Source of the DNA: Polyangium sp. 15x6
GTDB taxonomy: Bacteria; Myxococcota_A; Polyangia; Polyangiales; Polyangiaceae
NCBI RefSeq assembly: GCF_029960785.1
Contig: NZ_JASBQE010000025.1
Location: 62,001 to 126,000, forward strand
DNA length: 64,000 nt
Direction of reading: 5' to 3'
The notes beneath the pieces are model-generated. The model did no database searches. It saw nothing but the letters and a program-made list of their open reading frames with translations, and was not told the origin of the DNA. This document shows positions 16,478 to 25,312 of the stretch, in pieces (within the stretch, counting starts at the first letter, position 1; each line of letters opens with the position of its first letter). Both the position numbers and the translations under genes were made by a program.

Positions 16478-18235
16478 CTAGCGCGAGAGGGAATGGTTGC
16501 GGAAGCGGCGCGGGGGCTCGTCGCCGCCGAGCGGGCCACGGCCGCGGGGCCGAGGCGCCGGGCGAGCGTGCGTGTCGCCGTTCGACTCGGGCATGGGCCG
16601 GATGCGGACGCGCGGATCCCGTTCGTCGGGGCGCGCCGCCGAGCGGGCGAAGTCCGAGGCGACGGGCGTCGCGACCTCGACGCTCGACGAGAAGTCGCCG
16701 ACGTGAATGGCGCCGACCTGATCGCTGCGAATGCCGCCGCGCCGGCACACGAGCGCGAGGAGCCGGCGGGGATCGGCGCCGTGCCGGCCGCCCCAGCTCA
16801 CCTGGAACGGGACGAACGCGCCGGCATTCGGCGCGTTTCGCGGGGCACGAGGCTCCGGGGGGCGGCGCGGGAGCGGCTCGTGCGGGACGAGCGGCGTGAC
16901 GGGCAAGGGCGCCGAAGGGCCGGTGTGGCGGGAGCGGGTGAGCAGCGTGGTGACGAGCACGGCCGGATCCATGTCGGCGAGCAAGGACGCCGCGAGGGCC
17001 TGGAGCCGCGGATCGGCAGGCTCGGCCGCGGGGGCGCGGAGCTCTGCGGCGAGGCGCGCGTCGGCCTCGCGAAGGACGTCCGCGGGAGACGGCGCGGCCG
17101 ACCAGGTGGCGCGGATGCCGGCGCCGCGGAAGAGGCGAGCCACGTAGTCGCGGGCCTGCGGCGGGACGAGCATGACGCTCGTGCCCTTGCGCCCGGCCCG
17201 GCCGGTGCGGCCGCTCCGATGGGTGAAGGTCTCCGGGTCGCTCGGGGGATCGGCGTGGATGACGCGGCCGACGTCGGGGATGTCGAGGCCGCGCGCAGCC
17301 ACGTCGGTCGCGACGAGCGTGGTCACGGCGCCCGAGCGGAAGGCCGCGAGGGTGCGGGTGCGCTCGCGCTGCTCGAGCTCGCCGCTCAGCGCGCGCGCCG
17401 AAAAACCGGCCTGCCCGAGGCGCTCGGCGAGCTCGGAGGCGCCCTCGCGGGTGCGGACGAAGACGAGCGCGCGCTCCGTGGGCGCGAGGAGGAGCAAGTT
17501 CACGACCGCGGCGTCGCGCTCGTCCGGTTTGACGAGGTGCGCGACGTGCGTGATGTCCTGGTTCGCCTCGCCGAGGCTCGTGCCCTCGACGGCGACGGCG
17601 TCCTTCTGGTAGCGGTTCGCGAGAGCCGAGACCTCGCGCGAGAACGTGGCCGCGACGAGGTGGGTGCGGCGCTCCTCGGGCATCTTGCCGAGGATGGTCT
17701 CGAGCTCCTCGCGGAAGCCCATGTCGAGCATCTGATCGGCCTCGTCGAGCACGGCCGCGCAGACGCGCGAGGGATCGATCGCGCCGCGCTCGAGGTGGTC
17801 GACGAGGCGCCCGGGCGTGCCCACGACGACGAGCGGGCCCTGCCGGAGGTTGTAGAGCTCCTGCGGGATGCTGGTCCCGCCGGTGACGGCGCAGACGGTG
17901 GCGCCGAGGGGCCGGAAGAGCCACGAGAGCTCACGGGCGAGCTGGGCGGCGAGCTCGCGCGTCGGAGCGATCACGATCGTGGCAGGCGTGGCCGCGGGGG
18001 ACGGCGCGGACGCCGGGGCCCGGCTCGCCCGCTCGGCCACGATGCGCTCGAGGTCGGAGGCGAGGACGAGGCCGATGGCGACGGTCTTGCCCGAGCCGGT
18101 CTGCGAGAAGAGGCGCAGGTCGCGCCCCGCATGGGCCGGGTCGAGGACGGCTTGCTGGATCGGGGTGAGGGTCGTGTAACCGCGGCTCTGGAAGGCAGCC
18201 GCGATGGCAGGCGAAAGGGTGTCGATTTCGGTCAT
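16478..18235 (-). CDS. DEAD-box ATP-dependent RNA helicase (DbpA/DeaD-like)
   Basis: The 585-residue protein has all core helicase motifs: Q-motif GYTTLTPIQQAVL, Walker A SQTGSGKT (about residues 44-51), PTRELAAQLA, TPGRL, DEAD, and the motif III position reading TFS in place of the usual SAT. The C-terminal RecA domain carries ARGLD and HRSGRTGRAGR. A C-terminal domain of about 70 residues (FVPFQVSWGGRHGADPRRLL...) resembles the DbpA RNA-binding domain that targets 23S rRNA, followed by an Arg/Pro-rich tail. Probable role: ribosome assembly or RNA remodelling. Confidence 0.93.
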   Translation of the reverse strand: MTEIDTLSPAIAAAFQSRGYTTLTPIQQAVLDPAHAGRDLRLFSQTGSGKTVAIGLVLASDLERIVAERASRAPASAPSPAATPATIVIAPTRELAAQLARELSWLFRPLGATVCAVTGGTSIPQELYNLRQGPLVVVGTPGRLVDHLERGAIDPSRVCAAVLDEADQMLDMGFREELETILGKMPEERRTHLVAATFSREVSALANRYQKDAVAVEGTSLGEANQDITHVAHLVKPDERDAAVVNLLLLAPTERALVFVRTREGASELAERLGQAGFSARALSGELEQRERTRTLAAFRSGAVTTLVATDVAARGLDIPDVGRVIHADPPSDPETFTHRSGRTGRAGRKGTSVMLVPPQARDYVARLFRGAGIRATWSAAPSPADVLREADARLAAELRAPAAEPADPRLQALAASLLADMDPAVLVTTLLTRSRHTGPSAPLPVTPLVPHEPLPRRPPEPRAPRNAPNAGAFVPFQVSWGGRHGADPRRLLALVCRRGGIRSDQVGAIHVGDFSSSVEVATPVASDFARSAARPDERDPRVRIRPMPESNGDTHARPAPRPRGRGPLGGDEPPRRFRNHSLSR

Positions 18236-18371
18236 CGGATGCGGGCAGGGGGCGTTACGCGAAGGAGCTCGGTTCGTCCGAGCGGCGCCCCCATGTAGAA
18301 AGGCGCGCACCGTAGCAGCTCGGACGACGGATCGCCCGGAGTTTCGTCCGCCACACCGCGGTTCACGCTTG

Positions 18372-18404
18372 GGGGCTACGCTCGGGCAAGCCGAGCTACG
18401 CCCC
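18372..18404. repeat. GC-rich imperfect hairpin in helicase/DJ-1 intergenic region
   Basis: The sequence GGGGCTACGCTCGG-GCAAG-CCGAGCTACGCCCC forms a stem-loop with outer GGGG/CCCC and inner GCTCGG/CCGAGC pairs. It lies in the 292-bp divergent gap between the helicase (-) and the DJ-1 gene (+), where nothing else is recognisable except a second GC hairpin around 18430-18470. Confidence 0.4.
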
Positions 18405-18527
18405 AAACCCCCGGATCCCGCCTGGGGGCCGGGCCCTTCCGGCCGAGAGCGCCCGGCCGCGCTCGGACGTGGCACTTGTGATGCAATCCGCGGCTCTCCC
18501 CGTGTGCACGACGCGGAAGGAGAGACC

Positions 18528-19715
18528 ATGCGAGCAATCGTGAGGCGAGGATTGTGGACGGGCGCCGCGCTGACGGCGGCGACCGCGACGGCCATGATGA
18601 GCTCTTCGACGATCGAGCGGGGCTCGCCGTGGGCCGGGCTCAACGCGATGGCCACGGCGGCCGTGCCGACACGGCGGGTCGGTGTCCGGTTCCAGCGCGG
18701 CGTCACGCCCCTCGGCTTGCTGCTACTCACCGGCGGCCTCCTCGGCTGGGGGCTCGCGTATCAGGGCGTGCTCGCGCGGGCCCGTCCCGAGCGGCCCCGG
18801 GACATGCTGCTCGCCAGCGCGCTCTCGGCGCTCGGCGGGTATGCCGTAGACGCGCTTGTCCTGCCCGATCGTCTCGTCCCGAACTTCCGCCGCGCGATGG
18901 GCAACTCGGGCACGCTCGCCAAGTACCTCGCCCTCGGGATCGCGAGCTTCTTCGCGGCGCGACCGTCGCGGCGGAAGCGGCTCGCGGGCCGGAAGATCGC
19001 AGTGCTCACGGCGGACGGGTTCGAACAGGTCGAGCTCTTCGGACCGGCGCGGGCGATCGGCGATGAGGGCGGCGCGGTCGAGGTGCTGTCGCTCCGGCCC
19101 GGGAAGATCGTCGGGATGAACGTCGACGTCCCGGGACGGAGGGTGCGCGTGCAGCGGACGATCCGCGAGGCGGATCCGGGCGAGTACGACGCGCTCTTCG
19201 TACCGGGCGGGTTCATCGCACCGGACTTTTTGCGGCAGAGCCAGGAGGTGCGCGAGTTCGTCCGGGCCTTCGACGCGGCGGGCAAGCCCATCGGCGCGAT
19301 CTGTCACGGGGCGTGGGTGCTCGCGTCGGCGGGCATTCTGCGCGGGCGGCACATCACGTCGTGGCCCGGGATCCGGGATGACCTGGTGAACGCGGGGGCG
19401 ACCTGGCGCGACGAGGCGGTCGTGCGCGACGGCAACATCATTTCGAGCCGCGGGCCGCAGGATCTGCCGGTGTTCACGAAGGCGCTCGTGGACTTCTTCA
19501 CCGGTACGAAGCCGACGCCCGAGCGGCCGTGGGCGCCGGCCGCGTCGTCGCCGCAGCGGAGCGCGCCGCCGGCGATGGCCCTCGCCGGCGCGGCGCTCCT
19601 GCCGAAGGTGGCCAAGGCGCGCAGTGTCCTCGGCCTCACGGCGGCCTTCGCCGTGGGCCTCGCGGCGCTACCCGCGCTCCGCGCGCTCGCGGCCTTCACC
19701 GGCCGGCGCGGCTGA
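18528..19715 (+). CDS. Membrane-anchored DJ-1/PfpI-family protein
   Basis: The 395-residue protein starts at ATG with AAGGAGA 5 nt upstream. The N-terminal 120 residues contain hydrophobic segments (e.g. LGLLLLTGGLLGWGLAY) and look membrane-associated. Residues about 150-330 are a DJ-1/PfpI domain: KIAVLTADGFEQVELFGP gives the conserved Glu, and AICHGAWVLASAG holds the nucleophile Cys (C259) with its adjacent His. A C-terminal Ala-rich hydrophobic stretch may be another membrane helix. DJ-1/PfpI domains act as glyoxalases, deglycases or peptidases. The membrane extensions are unusual. It overlaps the convergent ferritin-like gene by 48 bp. Confidence 0.82.
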   Translation: MRAIVRRGLWTGAALTAATATAMMSSSTIERGSPWAGLNAMATAAVPTRRVGVRFQRGVTPLGLLLLTGGLLGWGLAYQGVLARARPERPRDMLLASALSALGGYAVDALVLPDRLVPNFRRAMGNSGTLAKYLALGIASFFAARPSRRKRLAGRKIAVLTADGFEQVELFGPARAIGDEGGAVEVLSLRPGKIVGMNVDVPGRRVRVQRTIREADPGEYDALFVPGGFIAPDFLRQSQEVREFVRAFDAAGKPIGAICHGAWVLASAGILRGRHITSWPGIRDDLVNAGATWRDEAVVRDGNIISSRGPQDLPVFTKALVDFFTGTKPTPERPWAPAASSPQRSAPPAMALAGAALLPKVAKARSVLGLTAAFAVGLAALPALRALAAFTGRRG

Positions 19716-20927
19716 GCTCCCAAGGAGCGCCGTTGCGGCCGGCCGAACCACCTCTTCGAGTGCACGCGCCATCGACGCCCGCAGCACGGCCGCCTCCGGC
19801 CGTCCATGCGCCTCGAGCGCGCCCGCCCCGCCTGCTCGCACCTCCAGCGTGACGCCCGCGGCGAGCGCCTCCACGAAGGCCGCCCGGACGGCCCGCGCGA
19901 CGGTCGCGTCCCCGCTCCGAAGCGCCCAGGTCACCGCCCGCCACGCGAGCTCCGCGTGCCTCGCTTCGTCCTCCGCGATGGCCTCGAGCGCCTCCCGCAC
20001 GGCCGGATCCGTCGCCCGCGCGGCTTGCTCGGCCGCGAGCAGGCTGGCGAGCGTCTCGCCGATGCAGCCTTCCCGCACCGCGCGCGCGGCGATGTCCGCG
20101 AGGTTCGTGCTCACGTCCACGGCGCCCCCGGCGAACGGGAACGCGCCCGGCCCGAGCGGCTCACCGGCGTAGGCCGACGCCAGCGCGAAGGCGAGGCGCG
20201 CGTGCCGGACCTCGTCGAGCGCCGCCTCGTGTGCGCGCGCCACGAGCTCGGCCGGCGCCCCCACGGCGAGCAGCTCCAGCGCGAACCGGCCGAACGAGGC
20301 GATCGAGGCATGTTCGAGCAGGCCGTCGTGGGTCCAGGCGACGGCGAGCAGGGCGCGCTCGTCCGGGGACAAACCGGCGAGATCGGGCGAGGGGAGGGGG
20401 CTATCCATCCAGCTCGATCGGCCCGCCGTGCGCGTCGCCGCGCGGGCCCGGCCTTCGACGAGGTAGGGCCGACCGACGCCGCAGGTCTCGTACGTCACCT
20501 CGTAGCAGCACTCCCCGTCCTCGAAGACCCCTTCGGTATTCACGACGGCGCTGCAGTACCCTACGGGGGCGCCGCTTTGCACGTGCATCAATGCCGCGTC
20601 CTTGGGCGGGCAAGGGGGCACCATCGAGCCTCCAGCGCCGCCGCTCCCCCCTGCGCCGCCTCCGCCGCCCGAGCCGCCGCTCCCGGCGTCTGCCTGGGGC
20701 CAGGCGAAGCACTCCGTCTTCGTCTCGAAGGCGGGGGTTGAGCCTCCCACCATGTTGAGCCCGGTGCCGCCGGCGCCGCCTTGACCTCCCTGGCCCCCCT
20801 GGCCTCCCGGACCTTCCGTGTCGACGTCGTTGCCACAACCCTGCGCAGCCGCCACGCCCATCCCTGCGAGTGCAACGCCGAGCAACTGCGCCGCGATCCG
20901 GCGCCGGAAAAGGAAAGAACGATCCAT
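19668..20927 (-). CDS. Ferritin-like domain lipoprotein
   Basis: The 419-residue protein has a signal ending LAGMGVAAAQGC (lipobox Cys at about 31) and a long Gly-rich linker (GGQGGQGG type, interrupted by a Cys-containing segment). From about residue 195 it has a four-helix ferritin-like domain with metal-ligand type pairs EHASIASFGRF, EVRHARLAF and EDEARHAELAW. Such lipoproteins are common in myxobacteria and are thought to bind diiron or other metals at the cell surface; the function is not established. The gene ends 48 bp inside the convergent DJ-1 gene and is divergent from the lipoprotein at 21028. Confidence 0.8.
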   Translation of the reverse strand: MDRSFLFRRRIAAQLLGVALAGMGVAAAQGCGNDVDTEGPGGQGGQGGQGGAGGTGLNMVGGSTPAFETKTECFAWPQADAGSGGSGGGGGAGGSGGAGGSMVPPCPPKDAALMHVQSGAPVGYCSAVVNTEGVFEDGECCYEVTYETCGVGRPYLVEGRARAATRTAGRSSWMDSPLPSPDLAGLSPDERALLAVAWTHDGLLEHASIASFGRFALELLAVGAPAELVARAHEAALDEVRHARLAFALASAYAGEPLGPGAFPFAGGAVDVSTNLADIAARAVREGCIGETLASLLAAEQAARATDPAVREALEAIAEDEARHAELAWRAVTWALRSGDATVARAVRAAFVEALAAGVTLEVRAGGAGALEAHGRPEAAVLRASMARALEEVVRPAATALLGSSAAPAGEGRERAERG

Positions 20928-21027
20928 GACTCCTCCGTCCGCGCGCCGATACGGACGCGGCTCCGTCTGGGTATCACGAGTCTACGTCTGGACGGGTACG
21001 TCAAATCTGCGAGATAAGATCGCATTC

Positions 21028-21507
21028 ATGCGAATCCCCTTCGTTGCCCGTGCCGCGGCCCTCCTCGCGCTCCTCGCTACGCCCGTCCTCGGCTGCAGCT
21101 CGCTCCCGGACTCCGCGGTGGCCGTGCTCGAAGGGTCCGATTCGTTCCAGGTCCTCGCGCTCGATCCCGATCACGGGGCAGAGCCGCCGCCGGGCGTCGA
21201 GACCTTCCACGGACATCAGGTCCTCGCGAAGGGCGACGTCGTCGACCTCGAGGCGCGCGAGCGTATCGTCGGCATCGTCAACGCCGGCGTGCGCAAGGGC
21301 GGCACGCAGGCGAAATGCTTCAACCCGCGTCATGGCGTGCATGCCGTGCAGGGAGGCCGCACCGTCGATCTCGTCATCTGTTACGAATGCTCGGCGCTCG
21401 AGGTCGTGGAGGACGGTCGATCCACGACGCTCCCCACGGGCGATGTCCAGGCGGACCTCGACGAAGCCTTCCGCGCCGCGGGCGTGGTTCGCCCCACCGA
21501 TCGCTGA
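21028..21507 (+). CDS. Hypothetical lipoprotein
   Basis: The 159-residue protein has a clear lipoprotein signal (MRIPFVARAAALLALLATPV, then LGCSS, Cys at about residue 23). The mature part includes FHGHQVLAKGDVVDLEARER and a CYEC pair, with another Cys in KCFNPRHG. It resembles no family I can name. It lies just upstream of the imelysin operon but is separated from it by its own promoter-like region, so co-function is uncertain. Confidence 0.7.
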   Translation: MRIPFVARAAALLALLATPVLGCSSLPDSAVAVLEGSDSFQVLALDPDHGAEPPPGVETFHGHQVLAKGDVVDLEARERIVGIVNAGVRKGGTQAKCFNPRHGVHAVQGGRTVDLVICYECSALEVVEDGRSTTLPTGDVQADLDEAFRAAGVVRPTDR

Positions 21508-21526
21508 ACACGGAGGCCCGTTCCGC

Positions 21527-21569
21527 TTGACAGGGCTCGGTCGTCTGTGACAAGTGAAAGTCACTTTCA
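21527..21569 (+). promoter_or_regulatory. Promoter with Fur-like 7-1-7 box upstream of imelysin operon
   Basis: A TTGACA hexamer (21527-21532) is followed by a perfect inverted repeat, TGAAAGT-C-ACTTTCA (21555-21569), twenty bases before the first imelysin ATG. The repeat has the 7-1-7 geometry of Fur boxes (TGATAATnATTATCA) and matches 10 of its 14 fixed positions. It would overlap the -10/start site, so iron-loaded Fur could repress transcription. Iron control fits the imelysin and di-haem content of the operon. Confidence 0.6.
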
Positions 21570-21588
21570 ATTTCTGGAGTACCGATAC

Positions 21589-22779
21589 ATGACCAAGCCT
21601 GCGACACGAATCTTGAAATCCGCGGCCTTCGTGACGGCCGTGGCCGGGCTGCTCACCGGCTGCGGGTCGGAAGAGGCCTCGTCGGGCGCGAAGCCCCTCT
21701 CCGAGACCGCGCCGCCCGTCATCGAGGCGTACGCGAACCTCGTGCACGGCTCGTACGTCGAAGCCATGGACGAAACCGCTTCGCTCAATGCCTCGCTCGC
21801 CTCGTTCGTGGCCGAGCCCTCGCAGCAGAAGCTCGACACCGCCCGCGAGGCGTGGCTCCTCGCGCGTGATCCGTACGGCCTGACCGAGGCCTTCCGCTTT
21901 TACGGCGGCCCCATCGACGACGACGACGGCCCCGAGGGCCGCATCAATGCCTGGCCGATGGACGAGGCCTACGTCGATTACGTGGAGGGTGATGCCAACG
22001 CGGGCATCATCAACGATGCGGCGACGTACCCGACGATCGACGAGACCACGATCGCCGAGCTGAACGAGAAGGACGGCGAGAAGAACATCGCGACCGGGTA
22101 TCACGCGATCGAGTTCTTGCTCTGGGGGCAGGACCTCTCCGCCGACGGCCCCGGGCAGCGGCCGTACACCGATTACGTGGTCGAGATGGGCACGGCCGCG
22201 AACCAGGAGCGGCGCGGGCAGTACCTCCTCGCGACAGGAAAACTCCTGCTCCAGGACCTCGGCTCGGTCTCGGCGGAATGGGCGCCCGAGGGCGGCGCGT
22301 ATCGGGCGTCGTTCGTCGCGCTGCCGCCCGAGGAGGCGCTGCGCCGCATTCTGCTCGGTCTCGGTAGCCTGAGCGGCGCCGAGCTCGCCGGCGAGCGGAT
22401 GCAGGTCGCGTGGGACACGAAGGAGCAGGAAGACGAGCACTCCTGCTTCAGCGACAACACGCACAAGGATCTGCTCAACAACGCGCTCGGCATCCAGAAC
22501 GTCTACCTCGGCCGTCGCGGCAACGTCGACCTGCCCGGCCTCGACGAGCTCGTGCGCGAGCGTGATCCGGCGCTCGACGCGCGCCTCCAGGCGGAGATGC
22601 AGGCCAGCATCGACGCGATCAAGGCCATTGGAGCGCCGTTCGATCAGGCGATCCTCGGCGACGACATGGCGGCCGGGCGGCAGAAGGTGAAGACGGCGAT
22701 CGAGGCGCTTCGCAAGCAGACGACGTCGATCATCGAGGTCGCGACGCTGCTCGGTATCGAGCTCAACATCGAGGAGTGA
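21589..22779 (+). CDS. Imelysin family lipoprotein (iron uptake, first copy)
   Basis: The 396-residue protein starts at the ATG 20 bp after the Fur-like box. It has a lipoprotein signal (VTAVAGLLTGC) and an imelysin/peptidase-M75 fold. The imelysin motif GxHxxE is present as GYHAIEFLLWG (G170, H172, E175). The C-terminal part SDNTHKDLLNNALGIQNVYLG matches the family. Imelysins (IrpA, EfeO relatives) bind iron or haem-like ligands at the periplasmic face of the outer or inner membrane. First gene of a four-gene operon; the next ATG is 6 bp after its stop. Confidence 0.9.
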   Translation: MTKPATRILKSAAFVTAVAGLLTGCGSEEASSGAKPLSETAPPVIEAYANLVHGSYVEAMDETASLNASLASFVAEPSQQKLDTAREAWLLARDPYGLTEAFRFYGGPIDDDDGPEGRINAWPMDEAYVDYVEGDANAGIINDAATYPTIDETTIAELNEKDGEKNIATGYHAIEFLLWGQDLSADGPGQRPYTDYVVEMGTAANQERRGQYLLATGKLLLQDLGSVSAEWAPEGGAYRASFVALPPEEALRRILLGLGSLSGAELAGERMQVAWDTKEQEDEHSCFSDNTHKDLLNNALGIQNVYLGRRGNVDLPGLDELVRERDPALDARLQAEMQASIDAIKAIGAPFDQAILGDDMAAGRQKVKTAIEALRKQTTSIIEVATLLGIELNIEE

Positions 22780-22784
22780 GCGCC

Positions 22785-24176
22785 ATGCGATGGCCCGTGT
22801 TTCCTTTGGTCTTCGTGGTCCTCGGCTGCGGCGCGGAGGCCCCGCCCGGGGAAACCGGGCTCTCGGCCGAGCCGGGGGAAGAGCTCTCCGGCGGCGAGAC
22901 CACGGTGCACGACACCTCGAAGAACGCCTACTCGCTCTCGGCCCGCAACATGACGCCGGAGCGGCGCAGCGCGTTCTTCGTGGGAAATTCGTTTTTCAAG
23001 GAAAACTGGGTCATCGCTCCTTCCTCCACCGAAGGACGGGACGGGCTCGGGCCGCTCTTCAATGCGCGCTCGTGCTCGTCCTGCCACCTCCTCGACGGTC
23101 GCGGCAGCCCGCCGGACGACCCGGCCGAGCCCCTCGTCTCGGTCCTCCTCCGTCTCGGCATCCCCGGCGTGGACGCGCATGGCGGCCCGGCTCCCGAGCC
23201 CCTGTACGGCGGCCAGCTCCAGCCGCGCGCGATCCCCGGCGTCGCGCCCGAGGGCGACGCGTTCGTCGCATATGAAGAAATGCCGGGCTCGTTCCCGGAC
23301 GGCGAGACGTACAGCCTGCGCAAGCCCGTCTATACGATCGCCGCGGCCCGCGGCGACATGCAGCCGGACACGTTGTTCTCCCCGCGCGTGGCGCCCGCGA
23401 TGATCGGCCTCGGCCTGCTCGAAGCCATCACCGAGGAGGACGTCCTCCGGGCCGAGGATCCGGGCGACGCCGACGGCGACGGCATCTCGGGGCGGGCGAA
23501 CCACGTGTGGGACGTGGCGCGCGGGGCCGTCACGCTCGGTCGATTCGGCTGGAAGGCGAACCAGCCGACGCTCATGCAGCAGACGGCGGGCGCGTTCCTC
23601 GGGGACATGGGCATCACCACGTCGATGTTCCTGACCGAGGAGTGCACGGACGCGCAGGCCGATTGCAAGGCCGCCCCGACCGGCGGCAGCCCCGAGGCGA
23701 GCGAAAAGATCCTCGGGGACGTCGCGTTTTACTCGACGACCCTGGCCGTCCCTGCGCGCCGCGACGTGGGCGACCCCGGGGTCCTCGCCGGCAAGCAACA
23801 TTTCCTGAAGCTCGGCTGCGGCAAATGCCACACGCCCTTGTTTCGCACCGGCACCTTCGACGGCTACCCGGAGCTCTCGGGCCAGACGATCCGGCCCTTC
23901 ACGGACCTGCTCCTCCACGACATGGGCGAGGCGCTCGCGGACGACCGTCCCGATTTCGAGGCGGACGGGCGCGAGTGGCGGACGGCGCCTCTCTGGGGCC
24001 TCGGGCTCCTCGAGACCGTCAATGGCCACAAAAATCTGCTACATGATGGCCGCGCGCGCGGCTTCGTCGAGGCCGTGCTCTGGCACGGCGGCGAGGCGGA
24101 AGGCTCCCGCGAGGCGTTCCGCGCCCTGCCGTCCGAGGATCGCCGCGCGCTCGTTCGGTTCCTGGAGTCGTTATGA
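22785..24176 (+). CDS. Di-haem cytochrome c peroxidase-like (DHOR family) lipoprotein
   Basis: The 463-residue protein has a signal ending FVVLGC and two c-type haem motifs: CSSCH (C97, C100, H101) and CGKCH (C345, C348, H349). The overall pattern (LFNARSCSSCH...; HDGRARGFVEAVLWHGGEA near the end) is that of the di-haem oxidoreductase/'thiol oxidoreductase' family found next to imelysins. Expected role: periplasmic redox of iron or haem, or a peroxidase. The ATG at 22785 is preferred over GTG 22776 because GAGGAG lies 8 nt upstream. Its last 4 bases overlap the second imelysin gene. Confidence 0.88.
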   Translation: MRWPVFPLVFVVLGCGAEAPPGETGLSAEPGEELSGGETTVHDTSKNAYSLSARNMTPERRSAFFVGNSFFKENWVIAPSSTEGRDGLGPLFNARSCSSCHLLDGRGSPPDDPAEPLVSVLLRLGIPGVDAHGGPAPEPLYGGQLQPRAIPGVAPEGDAFVAYEEMPGSFPDGETYSLRKPVYTIAAARGDMQPDTLFSPRVAPAMIGLGLLEAITEEDVLRAEDPGDADGDGISGRANHVWDVARGAVTLGRFGWKANQPTLMQQTAGAFLGDMGITTSMFLTEECTDAQADCKAAPTGGSPEASEKILGDVAFYSTTLAVPARRDVGDPGVLAGKQHFLKLGCGKCHTPLFRTGTFDGYPELSGQTIRPFTDLLLHDMGEALADDRPDFEADGREWRTAPLWGLGLLETVNGHKNLLHDGRARGFVEAVLWHGGEAEGSREAFRALPSEDRRALVRFLESL

Positions 24177-25312
24177 GCTTGTCCCGCCCCGCCTTTCCTT
24201 CCCGATCCACGCTCGCCCTCGCCATGACGCTCGCCCTCGCGGCGGCCTCGTGCGAGACGCCCACCGCGGACGACACGGCGCAACGCGCGGTGATGCACGA
24301 CCTCGCCTACGAGGTGATGCTGCCGATCTACGACGAGCTCGAAAAAGAGGCGCTCCCGCTGCCTCCCGCCGTCGCGGGGTTCTGCGACGCGCCGACGGAA
24401 GACACGCTGAAAGCCGCGCAGGCGGCGTGGCGCGCGGCGCGCGTGCCGTGGAAGCATGCCGAGGCGTTCCGGTTCGGCCCGGTGGAAGACCTCCGCCTCG
24501 GCACCGCCCTCGACTTCTGGCCTGCGCGTCCCGACTCGATCGAATCCGCGATCACCGACGCGCCCGAGCCCGTCACCGCCACGCACATCGCCTCGCTCGG
24601 CGTGGCCACGAAGGGCCTGCCGGCGCTCGAATACCTGCTCTTCGATCCGGCGGGCGGCAATGCCGCGGTCCTCGCGTCCCTCGGGGCCGCGGATGCGACC
24701 GGGAAGAAGCGCTGCGCGTATGCGCGCGCCCTCGCCGAGGCGATCGCCGCGGACGCGACGACGGCGCAGGATGCGTGGAGCCTGGAGGGCGGCGCGTTCG
24801 TGGATCAGGTCGCGAAAGCGGGATCGGGCAGCACGCTCTTCCTCACGGGGCAGGACGGCATCGCGCGGATCGTCAACCTGCTCGTCTTCGCCATGCAGGC
24901 GGTGGCCGAGAACAGGGTCTCGGGCCCGCTCGGCGCGGTGAGCGGCGCCGGGCCGGATCCGACGATCATCGAATCACGCTTCAGCGACAACTCCATCGAA
25001 GACCTGCTCGGCACGCTCCGCGGCATCGAGGACGTCTACCTCGGCCGCCACGGCGACCACAGCGGGCGTGGCGTCACGGAGCTCGTCGCCGCGCGCAGCC
25101 CCGCCATCGATACCTCCGTTCGAAAGGCATTCACGGACGCGATGGCCGCGGCCTCGGCGATCCCCGGACCTCTGCGCACCGCGATCACGGATGATCCCGC
25201 GGCCGTCACCAAGGCGCACGACGCGCTCCGGGTCTTGCGGCGCCTCCTCTCCACCGACGTCGCCAGCGTGCTCGGCGTCACCGTCACCTTGAGTGACAAT
25301 GACGGCGACTGA
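24173..25312 (+). CDS. Imelysin family lipoprotein (second copy)
   Basis: The 379-residue protein starts with an ATGA overlap to the di-haem gene. Its signal ends LALAAASC (lipobox Cys at about 25). It has the imelysin fold, but where the first copy has GxHxxE it reads GLPALEYLLFD (G-x-P-x-x-E), the variant typical of the second imelysin in such operons. The C-terminal SRFSDNSIEDLLGTLRGIEDVYLG parallels the first copy. The two copies may bind different ligands or work as a pair around the di-haem protein. Confidence 0.88.
   Translation: MSLSRPAFPSRSTLALAMTLALAAASCETPTADDTAQRAVMHDLAYEVMLPIYDELEKEALPLPPAVAGFCDAPTEDTLKAAQAAWRAARVPWKHAEAFRFGPVEDLRLGTALDFWPARPDSIESAITDAPEPVTATHIASLGVATKGLPALEYLLFDPAGGNAAVLASLGAADATGKKRCAYARALAEAIAADATTAQDAWSLEGGAFVDQVAKAGSGSTLFLTGQDGIARIVNLLVFAMQAVAENRVSGPLGAVSGAGPDPTIIESRFSDNSIEDLLGTLRGIEDVYLGRHGDHSGRGVTELVAARSPAIDTSVRKAFTDAMAAASAIPGPLRTAITDDPAAVTKAHDALRVLRRLLSTDVASVLGVTVTLSDNDGD

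Noticed and set aside
14371-16899. Long plus-strand open frame opposite the racemase, hydrolase and helicase genes
   Set aside because: Antisense to three well-supported genes and made mostly of Arg/Gly/Glu repeats typical of GC-rich shadows.
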